From: Margaritispora aquatica
Lineage: Eukaryota; Ascomycota; Leotiomycetes; Helotiales; Discinellaceae
Reading direction: 5' to 3'
Assembly (NCBI GenBank): GCA_007644065.1
Contig: VJWN01000033.1
Span: 124,001-188,000, forward strand
Length of the DNA: 64,000 bases
Position 1 is the first letter of the stretch. Each line of letters starts with the position of its first letter. Shown here in pieces: positions 45,692 through 57,264 of the stretch. Position numbers and translations under genes: made by a program. The notes beneath the pieces were generated by a model. That model searched no databases. It saw only the letters and a list, made by a program, of their open reading frames with translations, and was not told the DNA's origin.

Positions 45692-45731
45692 ACCTACATA
45701 CCTACCTACCTACCTCCCTACCTACCTACCT
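45692..45731. repeat. TACC microsatellite, imperfect
   Basis: About ten TACC/TACA/TCCC units. The same tetranucleotide, as TAGG on the + strand, occurs at 37913. Confidence 0.8.
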
Positions 45732-46149
45732 GCATACCTAGTATCTTACCGAGTGCAACCCCGGAGGTGAACCCACCGGCGTCGTATCGTCACCAAATCA
45801 ATCATCACGACTGCGAGCTCGAAGCAGAGCTCTACGTGCGTACGATCCATTTCATGGACTGGGTAAATGTCAAGACTCAAGAGGGAAATGTCGACACTGC
45901 TGCTTTGCGGCGTAAACTGAATTGAACCTGCTGGTTGGCTATGGGTTGGAATAGCCTATAATACATAGGAGCGAGCAAAAAAAGCGTAGCGAGAAGTAGA
46001 GAGAGAGAGAGAAGTGAAGAATGATATTAAAATATGTCTTCCCATATAGCCAAAGCAAGAGCATCAGGATCAGTGAAGAAAGAAGGACGACCATCTTATA
46101 AATTGACTCTTCATTGAGTTGAGCTAAGCTAAGCGCAAGCTCATTCAAG

Positions 46150-48136
46150 ATGCAGCTCACCCAGCTCCTCCAACTCTCAATCCTTGCAGTCCTCTCACTT
46201 ACGCCCTCCACCCTCGCAAAACAGACCTGCAAAGCGATACCCAACACCTCGTCCTGGCCCACGCCTTCAGAATGGGCCTCCCTAAACACGACTCTGCACG
46301 GTCGTCTTCTCCACCCCTCCCCACCAGGCGCAGTCTGCCATCCTGACCGACCAGAGTACAACGCTTTCACATGTCCCTCCGTGCAAGCTGGGTGGCTCTA
46401 CACAGGATGGCACGCCAACGACCCTCTGTCCATCTCCGAGAATGGCTGGAATAACGATACTTGTCTGCCTGTTGCGACGGCGCCGTGCTCGGGACTCGGT
46501 TATCCAATCTATGTCGTCAATGCGACGTGCGCGATGGATGTTAAGCGTGGAGTCGAGTTTGCGAGGAAGAATAAGGTGAGGTTGGTGGTGAAGGCAACGG
46601 GGCATGATTATCTTGGTCGGTGAGTTTTGTGGATAAGCGAGAATTTCACTTCAGTGCTAAAGACAAGTAGATCAAATGCGCCTAACTCGCTCTCCATCTG
46701 GACGCATCACATGCGGGGCATTGAATTCCACAACGGCTTCAAGCCCGAGGGCTGCGCGCTGACGATTCCTGGCGCGGCCATCACTGCCGCAGCTGGCACG
46801 CAAATGCTCGAGCTGAACGAAGCGGCGCACGCGAAGAACTTGATGATTGTATCTGGTGGGGCGGGTACTGTTGGGTTGGGCGGCTTTCTGAGTGGTGGCG
46901 GTCATTCGATTTTCAGTTCCACGTTTGGTCTTGCTGCTGACCAGGTGCTGGAGATGGAGATTGTGACGCCGACGGGTGAGATCATGACGATCAATGAATG
47001 CCGGAATACGGACTTGTTCTGGGCTATGCGAGGTGTATGTACTTTGCATTTCCTCTGCTTGCATGCTCGATGAAGCGGATCTGAGCTGACTAGAGAAACA
47101 GGGAGGCGGCTCAACATTCGGTGTCATGACCAGCGTGACAATCAAAGCCTACCCCGCCGTCCCCATCTACAATATCTTAGTAATCGTAGGCACGTACGCC
47201 GGTTCACCTGTTTACTGGGACGTGATCGCCTCGATCCTCGCCTCGATGCCGTCACTCGACGCCCTCGGAATCTCCGCCTACAGTGAATTCTTTCCCAACA
47301 TCTCCGTTCCCGAGCTGGGCTTCCCAGGACCCGTTGATGGCTACAGAGGTAATTTCTTCCTCCTGGGAAACTCAGCAGCCAACTCGACCGACTCCCTCAT
47401 CGCTGCGGTGACGGCCATGCTCGGCGCGGCGGTGGCGCCGTATGAGGGGCAGTTCTTCGTGCAACTAAACCCGGTTAACACATTTGCGGATTTCTGGGCG
47501 TACTTCGAGCCGTTAAATGGACCGTTGGATGCGGGGCATGATCAAGTTCTCGGTGGGAGGTTGGTGGGTGCTGATGTGCTGTTGGGGAACAGGACGGCGT
47601 TGAGGGAGGCGTATCGGTTGGCTACGCCGCCAGGCAGTATAACAAGCGCGTATTTGGTGGGTGGACGTGGTGTTATCAATGCGAAGCCGAGAGGTGGGAG
47701 TAATGCGGTGAATTCGGCGTGGAGGAAGGCATATTTGCATAATAGTAGGTCATTATTCCACGCTTGAGTGAGAGTTATGCTAACTGATGATAACAGTCAT
47801 CGTTGGATCTTGGACACCGCTTGATCCTGTTAGCAAGGCAAAGAAAATCGCGTTTATAGATGGTGTGGTTGAACCTTTAAGAAAGTTGACTCCTGGTGGT
47901 GGAGCGTATATCAATGAGGTATGTTTCTCTTGATTCCAAAACTGAGGATGGATTCAGCTAACCGAATGTAGGGATTCCCCTATGAGAAAGACTGGCAGCA
48001 TGTATTCTGGGGTACCAATTATGCTCGTCTCTTAGCCATCAAGAAGAAGGTCGATCCGGACGATGTTCTCTGGTGTCATCCGTGTGTAGGAAACGATGGA
48101 TGGCAGGTGGTTGATAATGTTCTTTGCAAGATCTAG
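46150..48136 (+). CDS. Secreted FAD-linked oxidase, berberine-bridge-enzyme type (AA7-like)
   Basis: Five exons, 46150-46619, 46671-47034, 47102-47744, 47797-47918 and 47972-48136, join in frame at consensus sites and give 587 residues. Introns are 51-67 nt, with branch sites such as GCTAACTGA. A signal peptide is present (LLQLSILAVLSLTPSTLA). The FAD domain shows KATGHDYLGRS with His152, the usual covalent flavin ligand, then SGGAGTVGLGGFLSGGGHS and FWAMRGGGGSTFGV. The C-terminal BBE segment is VDPDDVLWCHPCVGND. The second covalent attachment site is a Cys in many BBE proteins, but here the loop VSGGAGTVGLGG has none, so a single His link is likely. Relatives oxidise oligosaccharides or secondary metabolites. 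The substrate is open. Confidence 0.94.
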
Positions 48137-48327
48137 ATTTGTAGAAACATGTAAATTGGTATCTAAAACAGTGGTATGATGTCGAAAAAATGTTATCAGA
48201 GCAGCCGCCAGGTTCTCCATATAATTCCAAACTCCAGATTTATACATCCAATTCTCCCTCTGTCATCCAAGCCATCCACAATACTCAACTGGGGTGCCGC
48301 CCTTTCTTCGTCATATCCAGCATTCCA

Positions 48328-48825
48328 CTACGAATGAATCTTCGGACAATGTGCAACGCCACAATTCCGTCTCCTCTGCATCCCACCCGTTTTCCCCTTA
48401 CAAATCCTGTATCCTTCCACAAAGAAGTGTCGCCTCATATGTTTGTACCATTGCACCACTCCCATCGGCTCGACCCATTTCTGATCATATTCCCAGCACA
48501 ACCAGCAGCCCAACAGCTCTCTCCCCTTCTCTGAACACACATGCGATTCCCATCTGAAGTTCAGCGACGGGTCCACCCAGTCTAGCCATCCGAATTTGTA
48601 TTGTGGTGCGATCTCGTCACCACAGACGACATTGCAGGATTTGCAAGGCTCGAAGTACTCGGACGCTATCATTCCACCTCCCGGTCTCTTATTCGCGAGT
48701 CGTTCTTGGAAGGCAGATTCGCAGAATCCTGGATTGCGAAGAGGAGGAGTTTCTGCCATGTATGGTGGTGGAGGTTCGTCTGTGAGAGGAGGTATCGAAA
48801 CGATTTGTTCAATTGTTTTGGACAT
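48328..48825 (-). CDS. Cys/Trp-rich hypothetical protein
   Basis: A single open frame of 165 residues with no signal peptide or membrane helix. The N-terminal 35 residues are Pro-rich (PPLTDEPPPPYMAETPPL, with a PPPY motif able to bind WW domains). The rest is rich in Cys and Trp: CKSCNVVCGD, ELLGCWLCWEYDQKW, then WYKHMRRHF and a final CGVAHC. CxxC followed about 20 residues later by HMRRH is spaced like a C2H2 zinc finger, so metal binding is plausible. I do not recognise the family. It converges on the FAD oxidase gene, about 190 bp between stops. Regular Cys spacing and clean length favour a real gene; expression is unproven. Confidence 0.6.
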   Translation of the reverse strand: MSKTIEQIVSIPPLTDEPPPPYMAETPPLRNPGFCESAFQERLANKRPGGGMIASEYFEPCKSCNVVCGDEIAPQYKFGWLDWVDPSLNFRWESHVCSEKGRELLGCWLCWEYDQKWVEPMGVVQWYKHMRRHFFVEGYRICKGKTGGMQRRRNCGVAHCPKIHS

Positions 48826-49656
48826 GATGAATGCTCGTGAAGCAATTCAACGAAGACACGAGATTTGAAAGGTTGTGTCTATTGAAGATCTGTTGAGTTC
48901 AGGATCTTGATTGTATTTATGTATCCTCTTTGCTTGTTTGTAGCAAGTTATGCAAGTGGATATGGTTGTTTGGAAGTACGCGTCTTGGCTGGACTTCAAG
49001 TAATGTCGCCTGCAAGAGAGAGACAACGTATCGGGAGGTTTCTGATGCACATGTCGAATTCGATAGCGAAGCTGCTTATACTCATTGTTGTATTCGAAGT
49101 GGCTGGTTCTTGACGTACTCGATGGCTGGGAAGCAGACATCCGCTTGACGAAAGTCATGATGGGAGGTTGGGATCACGTGACTATGCTTGCCATAATAGC
49201 TGTTTCGTTCCATATTCACCAGAACGAAGCTCATCAACATCGTATTTTTCATTCGAGATCTCCAATCTCCATCTACTTGTTGTTTGATATGCAATATGCG
49301 CCTGAAAATTTTGCAGGATGATATTCCTTGCTGGGTAGGGGAAATGTTATTGTTTATAACTTTCTTAATTTATGCTCTATGCTGAGCTTTCTTTTTTCCT
49401 TTCACTCTGTCCACTTTGGCCCTCAATTATGAATATGTTTCGACCTCGAGATTTAGGTAGGCTGGACTCTCGAGTTTAACACTAGGACAGATAGAGAGAA
49501 TGGTGTCAACCCTGCGATATTGTCCCACTTACCTTAAGATGTAGTTCAGCAGACACCACCCTTTTGCATGACCATACCTGATATAAAGCGAGGTGTCGCC
49601 GCCTCAGATGTGGTGAACATTTTATTTGGTTGGGACACTACCATTTTCAATCTAAA
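48826..49656. other. Intergenic region
   Basis: Short frames on both strands from 48.85 to 49.32 kb overlap one another and lack coding features. AT-rich after 49.3 kb. No repeat or RNA gene recognised. Confidence 0.5.
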
Positions 49657-50621
49657 ATGGCATACAAATACTCACCATTGAAGTCGACCGAGAATGAAAG
49701 CAGGCTTGTACAACTACTTCCAGGACTCACCTCCGATCCGGTCAAGGTAGACATATTCCACTCATCTTTACAAACAGGGAGCGAATTCTATGGATAGATG
49801 CTATTTGTATCAATCAAGTCTTCCGTGCCATTCTAAACAGTACTGCTTACAATGAAATCATCTGGATTCTCAAGATCTGGGAGCCAGCATCAATTAAAGA
49901 ATCTACCTACGTCGATGGCTCGTCTATGTACGATGCATCTATCATGCTCATCACCGGTGGCATAAGCGAAATTTCAACCAGCTACACAGTTGACTACAAA
50001 GATGAGCTTTTGGCCTTGAAGGAGCTCCAAACACAATACGACAAGACTCAGCATGGCGTAGGACTGGAAGAGAGCGCTCGCACGCTCTTCAGGATGCTAT
50101 TCCCATGCGTCTCCGGCCACTGCTTTTTCAAAATGGACAACGGCTACATGGAACTCGGACCACCTGCGCCCCAAATTGGCGACAATGTCACCGTCTCTCT
50201 AGGGTGTAACGACCCTCTCGCTCTTAAGCCTATTAAGAAAAGGTACAGGATGCGTGAACCGTGCTATGTATACGGCACGATGCGAGGAGAGATGCTGCTT
50301 GGCCAATTAACCCATCCACGGAAGGCGGAATGGAAGCCAATACTGGGGAGATATACGGCATTCTACATTGATGGCATGAGATTCAAGTAGTTAGATCCTA
50401 GACTCGGCCCCATGCCTGAGGGGTGGGAGATGAAGTTCATATCTATGCCTCCGGGGTAGCTGGTGCTGTATATGGATAAAGAGAGAGGAGAGGATAGCAA
50501 TATAGTGTTGTATCGTGCCCTAATGTTTAGATTGGGTGATCCCTTGACGGATAGAGATCCGAGACTCACTTTGATATCATTGAGCAAGAGAGGGGTAGAT
50601 ACTGAGAGATTCATCGTGTTT
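49657..50621 (+). pseudogene. Decayed HET-domain gene
   Basis: The ATG at 49657 begins a typical HET N-terminus, YKYSPLKSTENESRLVQLLPG and VKVDIFHSSL, but after about 45 codons the frame hits a stop. In the next frame the text resumes with RERILWIDAICINQ, a central HET motif that should lie some 60-70 residues further on. A deletion with a frameshift has thus fused the two parts. Downstream, the usual C-terminal HET segment is readable: FKMDNGYMELGPPAPQIGD, LGCNDPLALKPI, CYVYGTMRGEMLLG. In-frame stops interrupt it at 50388-50390 and 50457-50459, after which LDPRLGPMPEGWEM and DPRLTLISLSKRGVDTERF continue in the same frame. The middle of the HET domain (RRxWxxRxWxxQE) is also missing. Confidence 0.85.
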
Positions 50622-52114
50622 GGACCTCTGTGGCATGTTTGCGAAATATTATGCTTCACCTCTGCGAATGACTTAATTACAACTATCAAAGGTCAGAGGG
50701 GTCAACTTATCCATTTTCGCACACTCTCAGACACCAAGCGGGAAACTTCAACATTCGAGATTAGAAGACTATCAACTCGCATTGCAAAAACGTTGTTCGA
50801 ACTCAACACCATCTTAAAAAAAGAATTAACCTAAATACGGTATTGCACGTTATCGCCTATATAATTACTGGAAATTAAGAGTGTTTCAAGAAAGGAGCTT
50901 AACCAATGGAGGAGGATTCTCGCAAATACTATCCAAACAATCACATACACCATGTGTTATTAAACACAGTTTCATATTTCCTTCGGAGCAGTCGTCTTGG
51001 AGATTATTTCGCTTTCCTTGTCACCAGATCCAAAAAAAGACCACCAACAAGAGTTCGAACTTTCTACGTGACTTGAAGGATACAATTGGCTGATGGCTCG
51101 TTACCAATTACATAAACGAGAGGTCTTGTTTGAAAATCCAAACCTATCTCCTCTCTATTCACTAGCGAGACAGATGTCACTCAGTCCACACATTTTCTCT
51201 CTCGGTGCAATAGATTTTCGAAACTCTCCCTACCATCATGCTCACATACATTCTGATGTACCATACCTTAGGTGAGCTTCGGGGATTCCCTGACTTCGGC
51301 AGACCCATGAGGCTCCTGTCTTCATCTCGTCGTCACAGATATCAACGATGCGTGGCCTTCACCAATATTGGGGTACTTGTCGCGCTATCAACCTGAGTTC
51401 TACAAGAAGTTGCTTTGACGATGCTGTAGTACAAATTGATACTCTGAGGGTCCTATTAGGGACCACGAAAGACAGTATGTCTACCGAAATGTTTCAGTCC
51501 GAAAGGCTTCAAAACATCTTGAGTCTCACTCAAACATGTTTATCAGCTGACATTTGTCTGAAGTTTCGAAATAAAGTTTTGCCTCGAGGGAAATGTCACT
51601 GCTTCAAGACTACAGATTCCACAGTCCAGATTCCTAACTCCGCAGCTCCAGACTTCAGCTTCCTCCCGGGTATCTACATCCGCATCTCACCCGCCAAGCA
51701 GCATTTACCCGGTTCCTGGTGTTCTCGGTCCCGCATCGCATGCCGAGCCTTGCCAAGTTTAAACATGTTTCCATTCCACCAGTCAGAAACTTGCAAAATA
51801 CATGTGTTTACACATTTAGGTTCTTCCGAGAAACGCCATCGCCGTCCAAAGTGTCATTGACAAATAATTGCTGGTCGGCTAATGGTTTGGAGGTAAAGTA
51901 AGTGCTTGGGCAATTGTCTCAAACCAATCATCAACGTCATCGTTACACTTGGCTGCTTGGCTGCTTGGTTGCACAGATCGGAAGACTTCTTCCCTGCTTG
52001 ATGGGCGAGAGCTATCATGCAGGTCATCCCCAGAGTTTCAAGCTTGAGCTTCGAAGCTATCTTTCATCATCAGAACTTAAAGTTTAGGAGAACAAACACC
52101 TACGGAAAATCGCC
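50622..52114. other. Intergenic region
   Basis: About 1.5 kb after the HET pseudogene. Frames such as 51348-51860 (+) have irregular composition and no domain. The last 150 bases are the leader of the PEBP gene, with a TTGGCTGC repeat near 51951-51970. Nothing else recognised. Confidence 0.5.
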
Positions 52115-52910
52115 ATGTTTTCAAACCTCATTGTCGCTGCCCTTGCTGGCGCTGCAATTGCTTATACACCACCTAACTTCCTCCCATCATCAAGCCAGAA
52201 TCTCACTGTGGCATTCGGAAGCACCTTAGCCATCGATGGCCGCGAGATTGTGAAAGCCGGTAAGCAGACCTTTTCTTCTCCCTCATACCATCTCATCTCA
52301 CAAATCACTAATACACATCACAGAAACTGCCAATGCCCCCACAGTCGGGACCTCCTCCCCTCTTACCGGAACATTTGCCCTCATGATGGTCGATCCGGAT
52401 ATCCCGCCCTCCGCAAACTCCACCAACCAACTCCTGCACTGGCTGCAAACCGGGCTCGTCTCCTCCACCACGCCCGTCGTCGTCGCAGGCGTGTCAACCT
52501 ATCCCCTCATCAACCCTTCCAATGTCTCGGCAATCGCGTCCTACCGCCCTCCTAACCCACCCGCTCGTCTCCCGCTCTCGCATCGCTACGTCCAGCTCCT
52601 AATCAACATCACCGCGAACACGAGCGTTCTGAACGGATTGAGCACGTATTCGACTGTCAGGACGAACTTTAGCGCGGAGATGCAGCTGGGCGCCCTGAGT
52701 TTGGGCGTTCTGAGGGGCAATTGGTTCAATGTCACGAATACCACGGGTTTGCCCAATGCTACTGCAACGAGCTCGGGTAGTGCTGGTTCGTCCGCTACGG
52801 CGACGAGCACGAGAGCGCCGGGCTTCACGGGCGCGGCTGTGGCGGTTGGAGAGCATGGAGCGTGGGTTGCGGGGTTGGGAGCGTTGGTGGCTGGGTTTGC
52901 TATGTTGTAG
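52115..52910 (+). CDS. Secreted PEBP-family protein with GPI-type C-terminus
   Basis: Exons 52115-52259 and 52324-52910 join across a 64-nt intron (GTAAGC..TCACAG) and give 243 residues. Residues 1-16 are a signal peptide (MFSNLIVAALAGAAIA). The PEBP fold is marked by LMMVDPDIPPS (the DPDxP loop of the ligand pocket), LHWLQTG and LPLSHRYVQLL. Cytosolic PEBPs bind phosphatidylethanolamine head groups and regulate kinases; the secreted fungal branch is little characterised. A Ser/Thr-rich tail is followed by a hydrophobic end (AWVAGLGALVAGFAML), which fits GPI attachment at the plasma membrane or wall. Several NxS/T sequons support passage through the ER. Function is unknown. Confidence 0.9.
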
Positions 52911-54854
52911 GGAGGTTGTAGGGTAGCTTTTGATAGCAGTCGGGGTATCAGCCTCGATGTGGATGGTGGTGATGTAGTAATGTTTGATGAGTGATGAGTG
53001 GAATGAAGCCTGGTGCATTGAAGTTGACTCCGCAGTATTGGCATGAATGTGAAAGTGGTGTTTTCCCATATCCTGTATTGGGCTTCAAAAGCATAGCCTC
53101 GAGAATTATTTTCTTGTATTCTTTCTCTGTTTGCACATTTAAAGCAAGACTAGTCCATTTTGACTAGTTCATGCCGAGTCGCATCACATTAACAAAGAAG
53201 CTTACTTCTCAATTTCAATCTCGATCTCGATCGTTAACCAATGATTTCAGACTTTTAGGCAAACATAGCAGATGCAAATTCTCCGGTTGGAGAGGGGAGG
53301 GGATAAGGCTTGTGATAAATGATGAGGAGGTGAAGGTCGATATTAGAGTATGATAGGATGGCTGTAGCATAAGGACAAAGATCTGGATTTATATTAGACC
53401 AAAACTTGGATGATATGTAAAATGTAACCACATCATCAGGTCTTAAGTGGCATCTAAACAAACATCTAATGTTAGACATCGGCAAGAATATCAAACTTAA
53501 CTATAATGTTATTCCCAACTCTATTAATATTAGTCGGCTTTTTTTTGCGACGAAGAGACATATATCTCGCTAGTATCATGCAAGTATCCGCTTACTGCTA
53601 CGATGCTATCCTATTATTCATTTCATTTCGTCATCGTTATGGATATATTGAAATCAGCTGTATTTCACTCTTCCCCTCTATTCCTCTCAGACTCTGGAAA
53701 CCATACTCGTGAAATTCTTGGATCGAACTTACTCTCCCGACCGCTTGAGCTTCACCACCTTGAGTCATCAGTCGTTTAAAAAGGGTGAAATGCAAGGCCC
53801 TTACATTTTTCTCTTCAACTTTTCAGAGTATTGAAGTGCAAGCCCAAGCTCGCTTGACACAGCTCTTTAAGCAAGTCTCACACCTCACGTACTTCCACAA
53901 CAGCTCCGTTAGTATCTCTTGTATTTAGCCTCTAGCCGCTAGTCTCCAGCCCTTTCTTCTGTAATTCGTTCCTCTCCAATCGCCAATCACACGTTTGTGA
54001 TTCCCTTCTCATACCTCTCGCTCGCTCATCACCATTCAGGAGTGTGTTTTACCGAGAAGGCGTGGACAAGTATTAGGAATACTGTATACCGAGCGGAGAG
54101 GGTATGAGTGGCGAGAGGGACGTATGGGAATGGTGCTGAAATATATGTGCGATGTGATGTGGTGGTGTGGTGGTCAGAAACGAGTAGTGAGAATCACGCC
54201 CGCTTGTGATTATAAGGATCCAAGTGATGGAAAAGACGGAACAGAAGGAAGGGAGAGAATGGGGAATCGACTACAGGCAGATGGAAGAAGTTAGATGGGA
54301 GAGGAAAGGATGAAGACATCTCTTGATTGTTGATCAATAAATGCGTAGGATTCTTGAGAATTCAATGAAAAAGACCACAATAGAGGAATGGAAGTGGCCT
54401 GGAATTAAATGTGACGAGACTCAACATTGAATTTGTGTCATGAGTAGTTTAGATTTACAAGTCACAAAAGGCAAGAAAAGTAAGCAGACAGGCACTGAGA
54501 AGCAGATCAAGAAGACTCAAAGATGATGTCAAAAGCCACAGGCTTTGAATGCATTCCGCCACGCTATCGCTGGATCAAAGTCCAAAATATATACACCACC
54601 CAGAATCGAAACAAAAACGCACAAAGGTGCAAGATATATACACATTGAAGATTTGCCGCAACTCCATCTGCGCGCCGCCCTTTTCCCGATGCCCTTTTCA
54701 TTCCCTTCCCCTTTTCCTTTTCTTCTTTCTTTTTTTGCAAAATCAATCAGAACATCAATCGTCCGTCCACCCAGAATCATCTCGAAATTTCCCCTCCAGA
54801 AGCGACGTCTCGCTCGTGCAGAGGGCATCGGAGAATGAATCGTTCCACATTCAT
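52911..54854. other. Long intergenic region
   Basis: About 1.9 kb between the 3' ends of the PEBP (+) and pectate lyase (-) genes. It contains two small palindromes near 53986-54003 and 54192-54211 (AATCAC...GTGATT). Open frames lack coding features; that at 54545-54838 is a shadow of low-complexity sequence. No RNA gene recognised. Confidence 0.5.
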
Positions 54855-55870
54855 CTAGAATGTGAGGGTGTTGCCAGCCGTGCCGACAACAGCAGCCTTG
54901 ACAGCTGTGGCAGCGATCTTGGTGTATGTGTATGGGGCCTTGGTGAGGGTACCTGCAAGCGCCTCGTTGGACTCGCCACCAAAGTCGTTTCCGGTAGCAA
55001 CGGCGTATCCCTTGTCAGTGGAGTAGAGTGGCTTGGAAGATCCAACAAAGACGTTGTTCTCAACGAGGACTTGAGCACCTTGGCGGGTGTTGATGCCGTC
55101 AGTGCAAGCGTTGTAGTAGTTGTTGAAGATGTGGCCAGTTCCGAATCTCAATGATGGGCCGCGGGAGTGGATGTTGTTGAAGTAGTTGTTGTGGTAGGTG
55201 ACGCGGAGATGTCCCTTGTCCTCGGCGGAGTTTGAGTCAGAGTGACCAACGAGGGAGGCCTTCCAGTGGTCGTGCAAGTAGCAGTTGGAGATGGTCACAT
55301 AGTCAGCGGCGTGGGTGAGATCCAAGAGTCCATCATAGTAGTCCTTGTCGTGGGCAACATCGGATGAGAGATCAACGTGATCAATCCAGACGTTGGTGGA
55401 CTTTTGAACACCGAGAGCATCACCGTTGGCAGCGAGAACCTTGGCAATGGCAACGTTGCGAACGATGACGTTGGTTGATCCCTTGATCAGAAGACCGAAG
55501 CCGGTGAAGACGACCTTGGATGACTTTCCGAGAATGGAAGTATTGCTTCCGACCTTCACTTGCGAAGCAGCAGTGGAGATTGGGCCGGCGACAACGACAA
55601 CCTTCTTGGCGGTACCAGCAACAGCTGCGGTGAATTGCTGCAGGATATTAGCGAGGTAAAGAGGAACTGTAAAATCAAACTTACTGCATAGGTAGAGACA
55701 GTGGTAGTGGTTCCACCAGCTCCTCCAGTAGTACCTCCATTCTGAGCTGCGTAACCAATTGGGGTGGTTGCTGCAGCACGGTTAACGAGGTTGACCTCGT
55801 TAACAGTAGGAGTTGGGGCTGCGAGAGCAACACCGGCCAAAAGACCGAGAGAGAGTCCTGAGAACTTCAT
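54855..55870 (-). CDS. Secreted pectate lyase (PL1)
   Basis: Exon 1 (55870-55685) and exon 2 (55637-54855) join across a 47-nt intron (GTAAGT..CTGCAG) and give 322 residues. The start at MKFSGLSLGLLAGVALAAP gives a clean signal peptide; an in-frame ATG 132 bases upstream would mask it. The parallel beta-helix shows the PL1 signatures: STNVWIDHVDLSSD, DGLLDLTHAADYVTISNCYL, GHLRVTYHNNYFNN and HSRGPSLRFGTGHIFNNYY. The catalytic Arg lies in the RGPSLRFG stretch, with Ca2+-binding acids in WIDHVDL and DGLLD. The enzyme cleaves de-esterified homogalacturonan by beta-elimination outside the cell. A Thr/Gly linker (TTGGAGGTTTTV) follows the propeptide region. Confidence 0.96.
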
Positions 55871-57264
55871 TTTGTTTGTTTGTGGGTTGTTTGAAAAGAT
55901 TGAAGTGGTTGAAAAGTGTAAAAGTTGAGCAGAACCAGTCTGTAAAGAATGACTTGAGTTGAAAGTATGAACGAGAGAAAGTGATGCGCGATGAAGATGC
56001 AATGAATGTGATGAGGAGGAGAGCTATTCTAACAGCGGCTTGAAGCCAGTACTTATGTGATGGTGGTGATGGTGGCGTGAGGTATCTTGAAAGGGGTTGA
56101 CATGGTGCAATTGAGCTCTTCTCCCTCCCCTCGTCCACAGCCGCGTAAGAGTAAGCCCATGTGAGCAAAATTAATATATCTTCATGACAGCCAAGTCTTT
56201 GAAGTTGGGACGAATCGATGGCAAAACTATAAACCAAACCCACCAGGTGGGTTTGTTGAATAGTGAGCTATCCCTCTCTTGAGCTTTCAAAGTATGTCAA
56301 TGCTCATTGTGGAATAGCGGATTACCATATCAAGCAATCCTCGCGGGTGGAGATGAAAGGAGCCTCTTTCAGACGGAATCCAATCTGCATCTGGCCCCCA
56401 ACCACGGTTCCACCTATACACACTTGTAAACACAGCACAATTCTTCACAATTCTAACGAATCTACCTGGGGGTCATTTCAGCCTTGGCAGGATGGGAATT
56501 TCCCCAGTTTCATCGGCGCACGTTCCAACAGATGCAGGTCTAAATGAAATGTTGGTAGCCTTCAAACATCCTAAGATCGCGTAAATGATACCTCATATAG
56601 AAACATAAGGCTTAGAAAGAGCGGCACTTTTGGTTCGTCTGATGTGGGAGATCGAAACATTTCCAAGAAAAGCTAACGTTGGAAAGTGGGTGAGAGAAGT
56701 CTAAACGAAACGCAGCCAAGAACAGCCAAGAGTTGTCATCCGAAGATGGCGGGCTGGCCCTTTTTCTTTTCTTGTTTTTGAATCGAATGAGCTTGAAATT
56801 GCTTGTGCGTCGGATTCTCGGGTTTATGAGGATGAAATGAAGGATAAGAGATCCTTTCCGAATTGATGGATATCCCATGAATGCTTGAATCAGACAGAGT
56901 TCTTCGTACTTACAGCCACAACTCACCCGAACATGGTTGGAAATCAGGTGATCGAGATGCGTATAACATATTGATTCTTTCGTGCTTTTCTGCTGTGGCA
57001 CATCTTCCATATTAAGGGGCTCAATAGTAATCTGACAGAAGGCGCAAGAATGCAATGGCATGTCATCTTCGCTGGCCCTTCAGTTTTAGGTGAAGCGTCT
57101 TTGTTGAATCTGTTTTGCTGCGCCTTTTTCTCGCATTCGTACGTGGGACTCTGGTGAGGTCAAAAATGTTGAAAGAATTTACAATCCCTAGGTTGCGTAT
57201 TTTCGTACGGTTGGACAGCAGTAAAAAGGTGTGAACTTGTTGTTCCCTTGTGATCTATCGACTG
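55871..57264. other. Intergenic region
   Basis: About 1.4 kb containing the pectate lyase promoter and the 3' flank of the methyltransferase gene. A frame at 56612-57061 (-) begins MPLHSCAFCQITIEPLNMED and has a donor-like GTGAGT inside; it could be a small gene but no second exon is convincing. No repeats recognised. Confidence 0.45.

Larger units (their letters stand above)
44697..46149. other. Intergenic region with microsatellites
   Basis: About 1.45 kb with CAAG repeats (45609-45632) and TACC repeats (45692-45731). Open frames such as 45009-45260 (-) have no coding features. The last 60 bases are the leader of the FAD oxidase gene. Confidence 0.55.

Noticed and set aside
51348..51860. 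170-aa open frame (+) after the HET pseudogene
   Set aside because: No recognisable motif and irregular composition; not a continuation of the HET C-terminus.
56612..57061. 149-aa open frame (-), with CAFC and CYTHLDH
   Set aside because: A GTGAGT inside suggests a possible spliced gene, but I could not find a convincing second exon or family; left as an open question.
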